Assembly: GCF_006539505.1 (NCBI RefSeq)
Contig: NZ_BJND01000049.1
Span: forward strand, 1-52,337
Reading direction: 5' to 3'
DNA: 52,337 bases
Source of the DNA: Streptomyces spinoverrucosus
Lineage (GTDB): Bacteria > Actinomycetota > Actinomycetes > Streptomycetales > Streptomycetaceae
The notes below the pieces were generated by a model, which made no database searches, was not told the DNA's origin, and was given only the letters and a program-made list of their open reading frames with translations. The translations under genes were made by a program, and so were the position numbers. Shown one piece after another: positions 42,347-52,337 of the stretch (its first letter is position 1; each line of letters opens with the position of its first letter).

Positions 42347-43279
42347 ATGCCGGTCCCCGAACTGATCCGCATCGTCTCCCGTGACTCGCCCATGGCGCTC
42401 GCCCAAGTGGCGCGGGTGCAGGCCGAGTTGGCCGCACGGTATCCCGAGCTGAGAACCGAGGTCGTGCCGGTGAAGACCACCGGCGACAAGTGGCTGGGCG
42501 ATCTCGCCAAGGTCGAGGGCAAGGGCGCGTTCACCAAGGAGGTCGACGCGGCGCTGCTGGCCGGGGAGGCCGATCTCGCGGTGCACTGCGTCAAGGACGT
42601 GCCCGCCGACCGGCCGCTCCCGGCGGGCACGGTGTTCGCGGCGTTCCTGAAGCGGGACGACATCCGCGACGCCCTGGTCCACCCGGGCGGGCTCACCCTG
42701 GACGCCCTTCCGGCCGGGACCCGGATCGGCACCTCGTCGGTGCGCCGGGTCGCCCAGCTGGCCGCCACCCACCCGCATCTGGAGTGTGTGCCGTTCCGCG
42801 GGAACGCCAACCGTCGGCTGGCGAAGCTCGCCGCCGGTGAGGCGGACGCGCTGCTGCTGGCGGTCTCCGGCCTGGAGCGCATCGGACGCCGGGACGTGAT
42901 CAGCGACGTCCTCTCCCCCGAGGTGATGATGCCGCCCATCGGCGCAGGCATCCTCGCCCTGCAGTGCCGTGAGGGCGACACCGACCTCATCGACGCCGTC
43001 AGCGCGCTCGGCGACCCGGACACGCACCGCGAGGCGACGGCGGAGCGGATGTTCCTGCATGTGCTGCAGGGCCACTGCAACAGCCCGATCGCCGGGTTCG
43101 CGCGCTTCAACCACGGCGAACTCTCCCTGCGGGCCTGCGTATTCACCCCGGACGGCAAGACCCGTCTCAACGCCCACGAGTGGGCGGGCCGCCTCGATCC
43201 GGCCACGCTGGGCACGTCGGTCGCCGTGGCGCTGCTGCGGCAGGGCGCCCGCGAGATCATCGACGGCATCCCGCACTGA
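42347..43279 (+). CDS. hemC: Hydroxymethylbilane synthase paralogue
   Basis: The 310-residue protein has the PBG deaminase core: KVEGKGAFTKEVD, RIGTSSVRR, FRGNANRRL and PIGAGILALQCR. The dipyrromethane-carrying Cys would be in GHCNSPIAGF, which differs from the usual GGC.VP. The canonical HSMKDVP reads HCVKDVP. No other haem biosynthesis gene lies nearby, so it is probably a second copy beside the chromosomal hemACBD set. Tetrapolymerising activity is probable but unproven. Confidence 0.9.
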   Translation: MPVPELIRIVSRDSPMALAQVARVQAELAARYPELRTEVVPVKTTGDKWLGDLAKVEGKGAFTKEVDAALLAGEADLAVHCVKDVPADRPLPAGTVFAAFLKRDDIRDALVHPGGLTLDALPAGTRIGTSSVRRVAQLAATHPHLECVPFRGNANRRLAKLAAGEADALLLAVSGLERIGRRDVISDVLSPEVMMPPIGAGILALQCREGDTDLIDAVSALGDPDTHREATAERMFLHVLQGHCNSPIAGFARFNHGELSLRACVFTPDGKTRLNAHEWAGRLDPATLGTSVAVALLRQGAREIIDGIPH

Positions 43280-43288
43280 CCCTCCGGG

Positions 43289-43810
43289 TCAGGCGGTGCC
43301 CTCCTCGGCCTGGTCGCGCAGGAAGTTGCTCACCTGGTGGGCCAGGCTCTCCCGGCCGGCTCCGGCGGGGGCGCAGGAGGGGCCCTCGTGCAGTCCGATG
43401 CCGCCCGCCCACAGCCGGCGGTCGGTCCAGTCGTCGTCCACCCGCAACTGGATCTGGACGGCCACCTGGCCCAGGGCGACCTCCGGTCCGGCCGCGTACA
43501 GCACGGCGGTGGCCCGGCGCAGCGGGTAGACGTCGTAGCCCTCGATGAACTGCGAATTGCGCCAGTCCAGGAACGCGCTCTCGCCGTCGGGGCCGATCCG
43601 CACGTCGATCTGGCCGTCCTCCAGGTGGATGCCGAAGCGCCGGTCACCGCGGTTCTCGACGGTCACCCGCAACCGGAAGTACGTCAGCCCCTCGGCGGCG
43701 TCGTCACGTCCGCGCGGGGGCTCGGCCCGTTCGAGGCAGTGGACGCGAACGCGCAGACCGGCATGCTCGTCGTACTCCTGCCAGTCCCCGACCACGTTCG
43801 GCTCGTACAC
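43289..43810 (-). CDS. Hypothetical protein
   Basis: The GTG at 43810 follows GAGGTGGAG and gives 173 residues. The sequence looks like a single beta-sandwich with a LRVTVENRGDRRFGIHL stretch, as in extracellular or surface immunoglobulin-like folds, but no signal peptide is visible. An acidic, variable C-terminus follows. I do not recognise a named family. It converges with hemC 9 bp away. Confidence 0.75.
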   Translation of the reverse strand: MYEPNVVGDWQEYDEHAGLRVRVHCLERAEPPRGRDDAAEGLTYFRLRVTVENRGDRRFGIHLEDGQIDVRIGPDGESAFLDWRNSQFIEGYDVYPLRRATAVLYAAGPEVALGQVAVQIQLRVDDDWTDRRLWAGGIGLHEGPSCAPAGAGRESLAHQVSNFLRDQAEEGTA

Positions 43811-43904
43811 GCTCCACCTCTCGACCTCTCGAAGGTGCTTCCTATCCGTGGCCCGAGCGCAGTGTCAAATGAGCGGAATGGGCTGTGGCCAGGGATTTCC
43901 CCGA

Positions 43905-43921
43905 CTTGATCGGTGATCAAG
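43905..43921. terminator. Hairpin downstream of the ABC exporter operon
   Basis: CTTGATC-GGT-GATCAAG is a perfect inverted repeat with 7-bp arms, about 70 bp past the permease stop on the minus strand. It may end the exporter transcript. There is no T-tract. Confidence 0.45.
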
Positions 43922-43988
43922 CCGTGCGCAGGGAGAATCCGCGCCGACGGCTTCGCGGGCGTGCCGCACATCACGTCCGGGCCCGTGA

Positions 43989-44843
43989 TCAGCGGGCCAG
44001 CCGGCCCAGCAGTGAGGAGGCGGCGGCGATGCCGAGTGCGGCGGCCACGGCCAGCACCGCGAAGTCCGTCGCGAGCTGGGCGGGCGTGCCGAGCAGCAGC
44101 CCGCGCAGCGCGTCGACCTGGTAGCTGAGGGGGTTCACCTTGCTGACCGCCTGGAGCCAGCCCGGCATGACCGACAGCGGGTAGAGGGCGTTGGAGCCGA
44201 AGAACAGCGGCATGGTGATCGCCTGGCCGAAGCCCATCAGCCGGTCCCGGCTGAGCACGATGCCCGCGATGGTCATCGACAGACAGGAGAAGAACGCGGA
44301 GCCGAGGACGACGGCGGCCGCGACGCCGAGCAGCCGCAGCGGGTTCCAGGTCAGCGCAACGCCCAGCACGGCGGCGATGACGATCACGACCACGGCCTGG
44401 ATCAGCGCCTTCACTCCGGACGCGAACGCCTTGCCGGTGATCAGGGCGGAGCGTGGCGTGGGGGTGACGAGCAGCTTGTTGAGGACGCCGGCGTCGCGTT
44501 CCCAGATGATCTGGATGCCGTAGAAGATCGCGATGAACATCGCCGACTGGGCGATGATGCCGGGCGCCAGATAGTCGACGTAGGGGGTGCCACCGGTCGG
44601 GATCGCCTTGATGCGGGTGAAGGTCTGGCCGAAGATCAGCAGCCAGAGGGCGGGCTGGACCGCGCGGGTGTACAGCTCGGTGCGGTCGTGGCTGAGCTTT
44701 TGCAGTTCGACCGCGCACAGCGCCGCGATCCGGGCGGGCAGCAGCCGCCAGCCGGGCCTCGCTCCAGGCGGGCGCAGCAGCAGCCCGAGGTCGTGGTCGC
44801 GGTCAGCCGACGCGGCGGGCGGTGCGGCGGGTGCTTCGGACAT
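43989..44843 (-). CDS. ABC-2 type exporter permease
   Basis: The ATG at 44843 (AGGAG 10 bp upstream) gives 284 residues with six hydrophobic segments in the ABC-2 layout: ALWLLIFGQTF, then IWERDAGVLNKLLVTPTPR, a typical amphipathic coupling stretch, and PLSYQVDALRGLLLG near the end. It is DrrB-like. Its start overlaps the ATPase gene by 41 bp. It would export a drug or lipid under control of the MarR gene upstream. Confidence 0.92.
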   Translation of the reverse strand: MSEAPAAPPAASADRDHDLGLLLRPPGARPGWRLLPARIAALCAVELQKLSHDRTELYTRAVQPALWLLIFGQTFTRIKAIPTGGTPYVDYLAPGIIAQSAMFIAIFYGIQIIWERDAGVLNKLLVTPTPRSALITGKAFASGVKALIQAVVVIVIAAVLGVALTWNPLRLLGVAAAVVLGSAFFSCLSMTIAGIVLSRDRLMGFGQAITMPLFFGSNALYPLSVMPGWLQAVSKVNPLSYQVDALRGLLLGTPAQLATDFAVLAVAAALGIAAASSLLGRLAR

Positions 44844-45633
44844 CGCGGAATTCTCCTGACTTCTCGTCGAGGCCGCTGCCGGCCACGGCACGGAAGACGT
44901 CCTCCAGCGTGGGCAGCGCGTCGGCCCCCAGCCGCTCGCGCAGGCCCTGGCGCAGCTCGGCCGGAGTGCCGAGGGCCCTGACCCGCCCTCGGTGCATCAG
45001 GCCGACCCGGTCGCAGTACTGGTCGGCCTCGTCCATGTAGTGCGTGGTGACCAGCACCGTCATGCCGGTGGCCGCGCGGACCGCGTTGATGTGCTCCCAG
45101 ACCCCCGTTCGGGCGATCGGGTCGAGACCGATCGTCGGCTCGTCGAGGATCAGCAGCCGTGGGGCGCTGACCAGCGCCTGGGCGAGTTCCAGCCGGCGCA
45201 CCATGCCGCCGGAGTAGGTGCCGGCCAGCCGGTCGGCGGCGTCCGCGAGGCCGACGGCGGCCAGTGCCTGCCGGACGCGTTCGGCGCGTTCGCGGCGGGG
45301 CACGTCGAAGACGCGGGCGAACAGGGCGACGTTCTGCCGTCCGGTGAGGGCGGCGTCGGCGGACAGCTGCTGCGGGACGTAGCCGAGCAGCCGCCGTACC
45401 GCCATCTGGTCCCTCGCCGCGTCATGGCCGAAGACTCGGACCATCCCGGCGGGCACCGGCAGCAGGGTGGTGACGCACCGGATCGCGGTGGTCTTTCCGG
45501 CGCCGTTGGGACCGAGCAGGCCGAAGACCTCGCCCTGCCGGACCGTGAGGTCGAGTCCGTCGACGGCGTTCGTGGCACCGAACGCATAGGCCAGCCCGGT
45601 GCAGGTGAGGGCATCGGCAGCATCGCCGGTCAT
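44803..45633 (-). CDS. ABC exporter ATP-binding protein (DrrA-like)
   Basis: The ATG at 45633 overlaps the MarR stop and gives 276 residues. Walker A GPNGAGKTT, signature YSGGM, Walker B RLLILDEPTIGLDP and the H-loop VTTHYMDEAD are present. The C-terminal domain ends GADALPTLEDVF, a DrrA-type regulatory end. It partners the downstream permease. Confidence 0.95.
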   Translation of the reverse strand: MTGDAADALTCTGLAYAFGATNAVDGLDLTVRQGEVFGLLGPNGAGKTTAIRCVTTLLPVPAGMVRVFGHDAARDQMAVRRLLGYVPQQLSADAALTGRQNVALFARVFDVPRRERAERVRQALAAVGLADAADRLAGTYSGGMVRRLELAQALVSAPRLLILDEPTIGLDPIARTGVWEHINAVRAATGMTVLVTTHYMDEADQYCDRVGLMHRGRVRALGTPAELRQGLRERLGADALPTLEDVFRAVAGSGLDEKSGEFRDVRSTRRTARRVG

Positions 45634-46085
45634 GACTGATCGGCCTCCTCTCGCAGGGTGGCGGCCAGCTTCCGCAGGGCCGGGACGGCGGCGTACAGCG
45701 CGGCGCGGTCCGCCTCGTCGAGCAGGGCGAGCTGCCTGCGTACGAGGTCGGCGCGGCGTCGCCGCCATGCGCCGAGCCGGGCCTCGGCCGCCGGGGTGGG
45801 CAGCAGGCGGGCGGCCCGGCGGTCGGCGGGGTCGGTCTCGCGGACCAGGTAGCCCTGCCGGACCAGCTGGTTGACCAGCGTCGACACCGAGTTGCTCGCC
45901 AGGTACAGCTCCCTGGCCGCGTCGGAGATGCCGATGCCGGGGCGGGCCGCGACCAGGCCCAGCAGTTCCACCTCGGCGCCACGCAAGGGCGGGAGGGGCA
46001 TCTCGGCGCGCACCCGCCGCCGGATCAGCCGCTGGACTCCGACGAGCGCGTCGGCCAGCTCTTCCGGGAAGGTCTCCTGGTCCAC
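45630..46085 (-). CDS. MarR-family regulator of the ABC exporter
   Basis: The 151-residue protein from GTG 46085 has a winged-helix region (IGISDAARELYLASNSVSTLVNQLVRQGYL) and the wing ETDPADRRAARLLPTPA. It leads a three-gene coupled operon with the exporter. A palindrome just upstream is its probable operator. Confidence 0.92.
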   Translation of the reverse strand: MDQETFPEELADALVGVQRLIRRRVRAEMPLPPLRGAEVELLGLVAARPGIGISDAARELYLASNSVSTLVNQLVRQGYLVRETDPADRRAARLLPTPAAEARLGAWRRRRADLVRRQLALLDEADRAALYAAVPALRKLAATLREEADQS

Positions 46086-46099
46086 ACGGGCGAGATTAC

Positions 46100-46112
46100 C
46101 TCTGTGTCAGAG
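46100..46112. promoter_or_regulatory. Operator-like palindrome before the MarR-exporter operon
   Basis: CTCTG-TGT-CAGAG is a perfect inverted repeat 15 bp upstream of the MarR start codon. On the minus strand it lies downstream of a TTGACC hexamer (46135-46130). Autorepression by the MarR product is likely. Confidence 0.5.
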
Positions 46113-46171
46113 CTAAATGACCCAAGGGAGGGTCAAGCCCGTCGGAGGACGGCACGGGAGACCTGAAGAGT

Positions 46172-46197
46172 GTTTCGTACCTATTTGTTCAGGGAAT
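46172..46197 (+). promoter_or_regulatory. SigB-type promoter candidate before the sigma factor gene
   Basis: GTTT (46172-46175), 16 bp spacer, GGGAAT (46192-46197). This fits the GNNT-N14-16-GGGTA(T/C) promoters used by the SigB family of Streptomyces except at one position. It suggests self-activation of the gene. Confidence 0.55.
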
Positions 46198-46332
46198 CCC
46201 CATTTAAGTGCTTCGGACAGGAGGCACGTCCGTGGGTCAAGGCACGCCGGGCCCGCCTGACTCCTCCGAGCGGTCCGGGCGCGCCGCCCACGGTGTCTGT
46301 CCAACCGGCACCTGCTGAGGGAGGCGCGCCTC

Positions 46333-47127
46333 ATGCGTACCGCCAGCAGAACGAAGCAACACCCCCACGACGACGCCCCCGACACGGCCGCGGATTTCGA
46401 ACGCCTCCGGCAGCTCCCCGACGGCCCGGAACGCAAGGCCCTGCGCGACGAGCTGGTGCGGGTCTGGCTGCCCATGGCGGAGCGGATCGCCGTGCGGTTC
46501 CGGGGCCGCGGCGAGGCCCTGGAGGACCTCTATCAGGTGGCCGCCCTCGGCCTGGTCAAGGCCGTCGACCACTACGACCCGGCACGCGGCCGCGCCTTCG
46601 AGGCGTACGCCGTGCCGACCGTCACCGGCGAGATCAAGCGCCACTTCCGTGACCACATGTGGACGCTGCACGTCCCGCGCCGCGTCCAGGACCTGCGCAA
46701 CCGGGTGCGGCGCGCCGCGAAGGAACTCGCGCAGACGACACCCGGGCGGCCCCCCACCGTCGCCGAGATCGCCGCGTACGCCGAGCTCAGCGAGAGCGAG
46801 GTGCGCACCGGGATGGAGGCCCTGGAGTGCTTCACCGCGCTGTCCCTGGAGGCGGAGATGCCGGGGACCGACGGTTACGCCCTCGCGGACGCGATCGGCG
46901 GGCTCGACCCGAGCTACGACGTGGTCGTCGACCGGGTGGCCGTGGCGCCCTGTCTCCAGGCCCTGCCCGAGCGCGAGCGGACCATCCTCTACCTGCGCTT
47001 CTTCCGGGGCATGACGCAGAGCTGCATCGCGCAGCAGCTCGGCATCTCGCAGATGCACGTCTCCCGGCTCCTCAGCGCCTGCTTCGCCCGGCTGCGCGAG
47101 GAACTGCTGGCCGGCACGCCCCGCTGA
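46333..47127 (+). CDS. SigB/SigF-family RNA polymerase sigma factor
   Basis: The 264-residue protein has region 2 (EDLYQVAALGLVKAVDHYDP, AFEAYAVPTVTGEIKRHFRD), region 3 (LAQTTPGRPPTVAEIAAYAELSE is its start) and region 4 (QALPERERTILYLRFFRGMTQSCIAQQLGISQMHVSRLL), all typical of stress/sporulation sigma factors. The ATG follows GAGGGAGG. No anti-sigma gene is directly adjacent; an RsbW-like ATPase gene occurs 3.5 kb away. Confidence 0.94.
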   Translation: MRTASRTKQHPHDDAPDTAADFERLRQLPDGPERKALRDELVRVWLPMAERIAVRFRGRGEALEDLYQVAALGLVKAVDHYDPARGRAFEAYAVPTVTGEIKRHFRDHMWTLHVPRRVQDLRNRVRRAAKELAQTTPGRPPTVAEIAAYAELSESEVRTGMEALECFTALSLEAEMPGTDGYALADAIGGLDPSYDVVVDRVAVAPCLQALPERERTILYLRFFRGMTQSCIAQQLGISQMHVSRLLSACFARLREELLAGTPR

Positions 47128-47140
47128 GGACGGCCCCGAG

Positions 47141-47473
47141 TCACTCCACAGGTGCACCGGGGATCTGCGTCGGACCGTACCGGTCGAGGGCGTCCTCCAG
47201 TTCGGCGCGGATCTCCGGGGGCATCTCCCCGTCGCGGCCCCAGATCAGAATCAGCTCCGCGATCGTGCGAAGCTTGATGTTCGTGTGCTGGGAGACCTCC
47301 TTCAGCACCGCCCACCCCTGATCCGGCGTCACCCTGCCGAGCGCCACGACCATGCCGATGGCCTGGTCGACCACGGCATGCGAACTGATGGCCTCCTTGA
47401 GCTGGGCGACCTCGTCCTCCAGCGCGCGGAGGCGGTCCGTGTCGCCCGCGGGCTCGTGCGGTACTCGTGCCAC
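47141..47473 (-). CDS. ANTAR-domain RNA-binding regulator
   Basis: The GTG at 47473 with GGGAGG upstream gives 110 residues. The ANTAR helix bundle is visible in SHAVVDQAIGMVVALGRV and LKEVSQHTNIKLRTIAELI. ANTAR proteins bind paired RNA hairpins to prevent termination. There is no receiver or GAF domain, so the signal input must come from a partner. It converges with the sigma factor gene, 13 bp apart. Confidence 0.9.
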   Translation of the reverse strand: MARVPHEPAGDTDRLRALEDEVAQLKEAISSHAVVDQAIGMVVALGRVTPDQGWAVLKEVSQHTNIKLRTIAELILIWGRDGEMPPEIRAELEDALDRYGPTQIPGAPVE

Positions 47474-47597
47474 CCTTACATCCTCCCACCGCGACTGACG
47501 CGTGCCACCGGGGTACTCGGCAGGCGCCATGACCGGTTCCGGTTGGACACTGGTGTCGAACCGGTGGCTGCCGGTCGACGAGACCAGGACGACTGCC

Positions 47598-48401
47598 ATG
47601 CAACACGACACGACACCCACGACCCGTACGACGGACGTCGTCTCCACGCACACCGTCTTCGGTGCGCCCTGCTGGGTGAGCCTCACCAGCCGCGATCTGC
47701 GGGCCACCGAGGAGTTCTACACCGCCGTACTGGGCTGGGAGTGGCGGAAGGCCAAGCTCGGCGAGCACTTCCGGATCGCCCTGGCGAACGGCGCGCCGGT
47801 CGCCGGGATCGCCGCGGTCGCCGCCATGTGGCACATGGCGGTCGCCTGGACGCCGTACTTCGCCGTGCGCAGCGCGGACGAGGCGGTGGGCCGGGCGCAG
47901 GAGCGCGGCGGTACGGCGGCGGTCGGGCCGATCGCCCTGCCGCCCGGCCGGGCGGCACTGCTCGCCGACCGGGACGGAGCCACCTTCGGCATCTGGGAGG
48001 GCGAGCTGGTCACCGACTGGGAGACCTGGCGCCGTGCCTCGCCGGCCTTCATCCGGCTGCACACCAGAGACGCCTTCGACGCGGCGATCTTCTACGGCGA
48101 GGTCCTGGAGTGGGCGTCGGCGAGCCCCGGCTGCTGCGAGGTCAACTACGAGGGCGAGGAGGTCGTCCTGCGCAGTGGCGGCGATGTGGTGGCCCGCATC
48201 GAGTCAGGCGCCCTGGGGGCGGCGCCCGACCCGACCATCCGGCCGCACTGGCAGATCCACTTCGCCGTCGGCGATGTGGCGGCCTGCGCGCGGGCGGCGG
48301 AGCACCACGGCGGCAGCGTGCTGCGTCTGGACGCCGACGAGGCGGTGCTGCGGGATCCCGACGGCGCGCAGTTCACGGTGACGGCGCGCCGGAAGCGGTG
48401 A
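47598..48401 (+). CDS. Two-domain VOC (glyoxalase-like) protein
   Basis: The ATG at 47598 gives 267 residues with two vicinal-oxygen-chelate domains: VSLTSRDLRATEEFYTAVLGWEW with GATFGIWEG, and IRLHTRDAFDAAIFYGEVLEW with DPDGAQFTV. Proteins of this type act in hydrolytic, dioxygenase or resistance roles. An AGGAC site precedes it. It is divergent from the ANTAR gene. Confidence 0.9.
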   Translation: MQHDTTPTTRTTDVVSTHTVFGAPCWVSLTSRDLRATEEFYTAVLGWEWRKAKLGEHFRIALANGAPVAGIAAVAAMWHMAVAWTPYFAVRSADEAVGRAQERGGTAAVGPIALPPGRAALLADRDGATFGIWEGELVTDWETWRRASPAFIRLHTRDAFDAAIFYGEVLEWASASPGCCEVNYEGEEVVLRSGGDVVARIESGALGAAPDPTIRPHWQIHFAVGDVAACARAAEHHGGSVLRLDADEAVLRDPDGAQFTVTARRKR

Positions 48402-48423
48402 GGGGCGTCCCGGGCGGCGGCCC

Positions 48424-50603
<2,180 letters not shown>

Positions 50604-50607
<4 letters not shown>

Positions 50608-51116
50608 CGCGCGTCCTCCAGGGCGCCGTCGGCCGGCTTCGGCGGGGCGGCCAGGGCGGCGACCGGGATCTCGCGGGGCACCTGCAGCCCCTCGCGCAGG
50701 CTGGGCGCGGGCGCCTTCGGCACCAGCGGGACGCGCTGGCCGGCGCGGGCCCGCTGCGAGAACCAGATGACCTTGCTGCCGGTGTCAGTGGCGCAGCAGC
50801 CCCAACCGTCGCTCACCGCGGCAATGTGCTCCAGGCACGCCCGCAGATCCTGGTCGGGGCGGAGGTCCTGGTCGTTGTCACCGACGGCGGTGATCAGGTG
50901 CTGGCCGTTCCACCACATCTCGATCGACGTGTGCTTGTCCGTCGCGTGCTCGTCGATGGCGTTCAGCAGCAGCTCGGCGCTGCGGCAGACGGGCGTGACG
51001 AGCGTTTCCAGGTCCCAGTACTTCAGGTGGGCCGCGAGGATGCGGCTGACCTGTCCCACGCGTTCCGCGCTGACTTCCACGTCGAGGTGGTAGTAGCAGG
51101 GCACTGCGGTCTTCAT
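50604..51116 (-). CDS. RsbW-like ATP-binding regulatory protein
   Basis: The 170-residue protein shows an anti-sigma-kinase-type HATPase pattern: an N-box-like SAELLLNAIDEHA, then ITAVGDNDQDLRP, and a C-terminal proline/alanine-rich tail. In Streptomyces such genes are common next to glgX (pep2-type loci). It is translationally coupled to glgX. It may link glycogen breakdown to a partner-switching stress circuit, which is inference. Confidence 0.8.
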
Positions 51117-51416
51117 CGTCGTGGCTCCTCACCGACGAGGCGCTTGCTCCCTCGCCCTAGCGGGCCGACCCCCCGAACACGAAGCGTGAATGCCTATCGC
51201 TTCTGAGTCACATCAACAGTGCGGGCGCTAGCCCATTCGTGCAACACGAGCGAACGGGTGAGGTGATTGAAGCTCTAACAAGACGCTGGGTCGTCGTGCG
51301 TGCACCATGAGTGAAGGCCTCGATCGCCGTAACGGATCCGTGCTCCCTCGCGGGCACGGCCGCCGGCCCGACCGTCGGGAACGTGCCCATCGAGCGCCCG
51401 GAAGGTGAACGGCGCC
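51117..51416. other. Intergenic region between the RsbW-like and DUF5133 genes
   Basis: About 300 bp separate the divergent genes. The only notable element is the inverted repeat GAAGCG-N11-CGCTTC at 51181-51203. A weaker symmetric stretch lies around 51230-51260. No gene or RNA was recognised. Confidence 0.4.
51181..51203. promoter_or_regulatory. Inverted repeat upstream of the RsbW-like/glgX operon
   Basis: The arms GAAGCG (51181-51186) and CGCTTC (51198-51203) are perfectly complementary, with an 11-nt spacer, about 65 bp before the ATG of the minus-strand gene. It could be an operator; no matching regulator is evident. Confidence 0.35.
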
Positions 51417-51713
51417 ATGCTGCTACCCGCCAGAGCCGAAGTCACCCGGCAGCTGCGGCGGTACCGGGCCTGGGAGCGCGCGATGCTCGCGGCCCCCGCC
51501 GACAGTGCGGTGCGGACCGGCTTCGAGGACTCGGGCTACACCCTCTGCGTGCTGATGGGGAAGCGCTGCGCACGGGAGGCCGCCGAGGCGGCCGAGCGCT
51601 ATTTGCGCACCACGCTGGCCACCTACCTGCGGGACGAGACCTGCCGTCCACGTCCGGGCCGCGTCCCCCGCCGGGGACCCCCGGCGGGCCGGCGTTCCCG
51701 GGCGGGGCGCTAG
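51417..51713 (+). CDS. DUF5133-like small protein
   Basis: The ATG at 51417 gives 98 residues beginning MLLPARAEVTRQLRRYRAWERAML, the usual start of DUF5133 proteins (a GTG at 51405 is an alternative). The central FEDSGYTLCVLMGKRCAREAAEAAERYL is family-like; the last 25 residues are Arg/Pro-rich. The function of the family is unknown. It lies just upstream of glgE on the same strand. Confidence 0.8.
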   Translation: MLLPARAEVTRQLRRYRAWERAMLAAPADSAVRTGFEDSGYTLCVLMGKRCAREAAEAAERYLRTTLATYLRDETCRPRPGRVPRRGPPAGRRSRAGR

Positions 51714-51736
51714 CCCCCTTCAGGTGCAGGATCCCG

Positions 51737-51758
51737 AGCCGGGCCGAGGGGCCCGGCT
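51737..51758 (+). terminator. Intrinsic terminator after the DUF5133 gene
   Basis: AGCCGGGCC and GGCCCGGCT form a 9-bp stem with a GAGG loop, ending in TTT. It sits between the DUF5133 stop and the glgE start, so glgE probably has its own promoter or relies on readthrough. Confidence 0.65.
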
Positions 51759-51782
51759 TTGAGTACGACGGAGGTGAGACCC

Positions 51783-52337
51783 ATGAGTACGACTGAGGCC
51801 ATCGGCCGCATTCCGGTCCGGGACGTCCATCCCGCGGTGGACTGCGGCAGGCGTCCGGCGAAGGCCGTCCCTGGAGAGACGTTCCAGGTCACGGCCACTG
51901 TGTTCCGTGAGGGCCATGACGCGGTCGCCGCCAATGTCGTGCTGAGGGATCCCCAGGGCCGCCCCGGCCCCTGGACGCCGATGCGCGAACTCGCCCCCGG
52001 TACCGATCGCTGGGGCGCCGATGTCACGCCGGACGCCGTGGGCCTGTGGACGTACTCCGTCGAGGCGTGGAGCGACCCGATCACCACCTGGCGCCGTGTC
52101 GCCGGGATCAAGGTTCCGGCGGGCATCGACACCGGACTGGTCCTCGAAGAGGGCGCCGGGCTGTACGAGCGGGCCGCCGACGACGTCCCCGAACGGGCGG
52201 CCCGCCAGGTCGTGCTGGCCGCCGCGCGGACCCTCCGGGACGACTCACTGCCGGTCGCCACCCGCCTCGCGGCGGCGTTGACGCCGGAGGTCGATGCCGT
52301 GCTCGCGGCGTACCCGCTGCGGGAGTTGGTGACCGTC
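51783..52337 (+). CDS. glgE: Maltosyltransferase GlgE, N-terminal part
   Basis: The ATG at 51783 follows GGAGGTGAG and the frame stays open to the window end (185 codons), so the gene is truncated by the window edge. The sequence matches the N-terminal domain of GlgE: IGRIPVRDVHPAVDCGRRPAKAV, VFREGHDAVAANVVLRD, GRWGADV-like GTDRWGADVTPD and LWTYSVEAWSDPITTW. GlgE transfers maltosyl units from maltose-1-phosphate to glucan in glycogen-like polymer synthesis. Confidence 0.93.
   Translation, partial: MSTTEAIGRIPVRDVHPAVDCGRRPAKAVPGETFQVTATVFREGHDAVAANVVLRDPQGRPGPWTPMRELAPGTDRWGADVTPDAVGLWTYSVEAWSDPITTWRRVAGIKVPAGIDTGLVLEEGAGLYERAADDVPERAARQVVLAAARTLRDDSLPVATRLAAALTPEVDAVLAAYPLRELVTV

Noticed and set aside
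43905..43921. Possible chromosome-partition (parS-like) site
   Set aside because: The sequence does not match the TGTTTCACGTGAAACA consensus; a terminator fits the position better.

Overview
The window is high-GC (about 70% or more) DNA with dense, translationally coupled (ATGA/GTGA) genes, many GTG starts, a four-gene conservon, ANTAR and SigB-type regulators, and GlgE/GlgX. This points to a Streptomyces chromosome. No tRNA, rRNA, CRISPR array, prophage or insertion sequence was seen.

Layout. 1-5.9 kb: the end of an unknown gene, then a complete conservon (cvnA-B-C-D) coupled to two cytochromes P450 of CYP157 and CYP154 type. 6-9.2 kb: a PucR-type regulator, a YrdC/Sua5-type protein and a dienelactone hydrolase. 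9.2-22.9 kb, minus strand: a galactoside catabolic locus with secreted GH27 and cytoplasmic GH36 alpha-galactosidases, a carbohydrate ABC importer (binding protein plus two permeases, no local ATPase), and an oxidative De Ley-Doudoroff-like set: SDR sugar dehydrogenase, mutarotase-like protein, SMP-30 lactonase, galactonate dehydratase, 2-keto-3-deoxy sugar-acid kinase and KDPG/KDPGal aldolase, with a GntR/FCD regulator. 23.1-25.8 kb: a secreted GH64 beta-1,3-glucanase behind a CebR-like operator, a TauD-type dioxygenase and a frameshifted gene remnant. 25.8-33.4 kb: a fructan/sucrose locus with Tat-exported GH32, ABC importer, intracellular GH32 and LacI regulator. 33.5-43.8 kb: aldo-keto reductase, LigD-type phosphoesterase, alpha/beta hydrolase lipoprotein, peroxiredoxin, a P450-TetR-ferredoxin-MarR group, an orphan NarL-type response regulator, an ATP-dependent DNA ligase, an NPP1-family secreted protein and a stand-alone hemC. 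44-52.3 kb: a MarR-controlled ABC exporter, a SigB-family sigma factor, an ANTAR protein, a two-domain VOC protein, glgX with an RsbW-like ATPase, a DUF5133 protein and the start of glgE.

The most unusual signal is structural. Three unrelated genes (the SDR, the intracellular GH32 and the orphan response regulator) are each followed, past their TGA stop, by two degenerate tandem copies of their own 3' coding end. Every repeat period I could measure (57, 60, 117, 120, 39, 39 bp) is a multiple of three, so the copies stay in the reading frame of the parent gene. At the GH32 locus the repeat unit also contains the 3' end of the convergent lacI gene and a strong hairpin.
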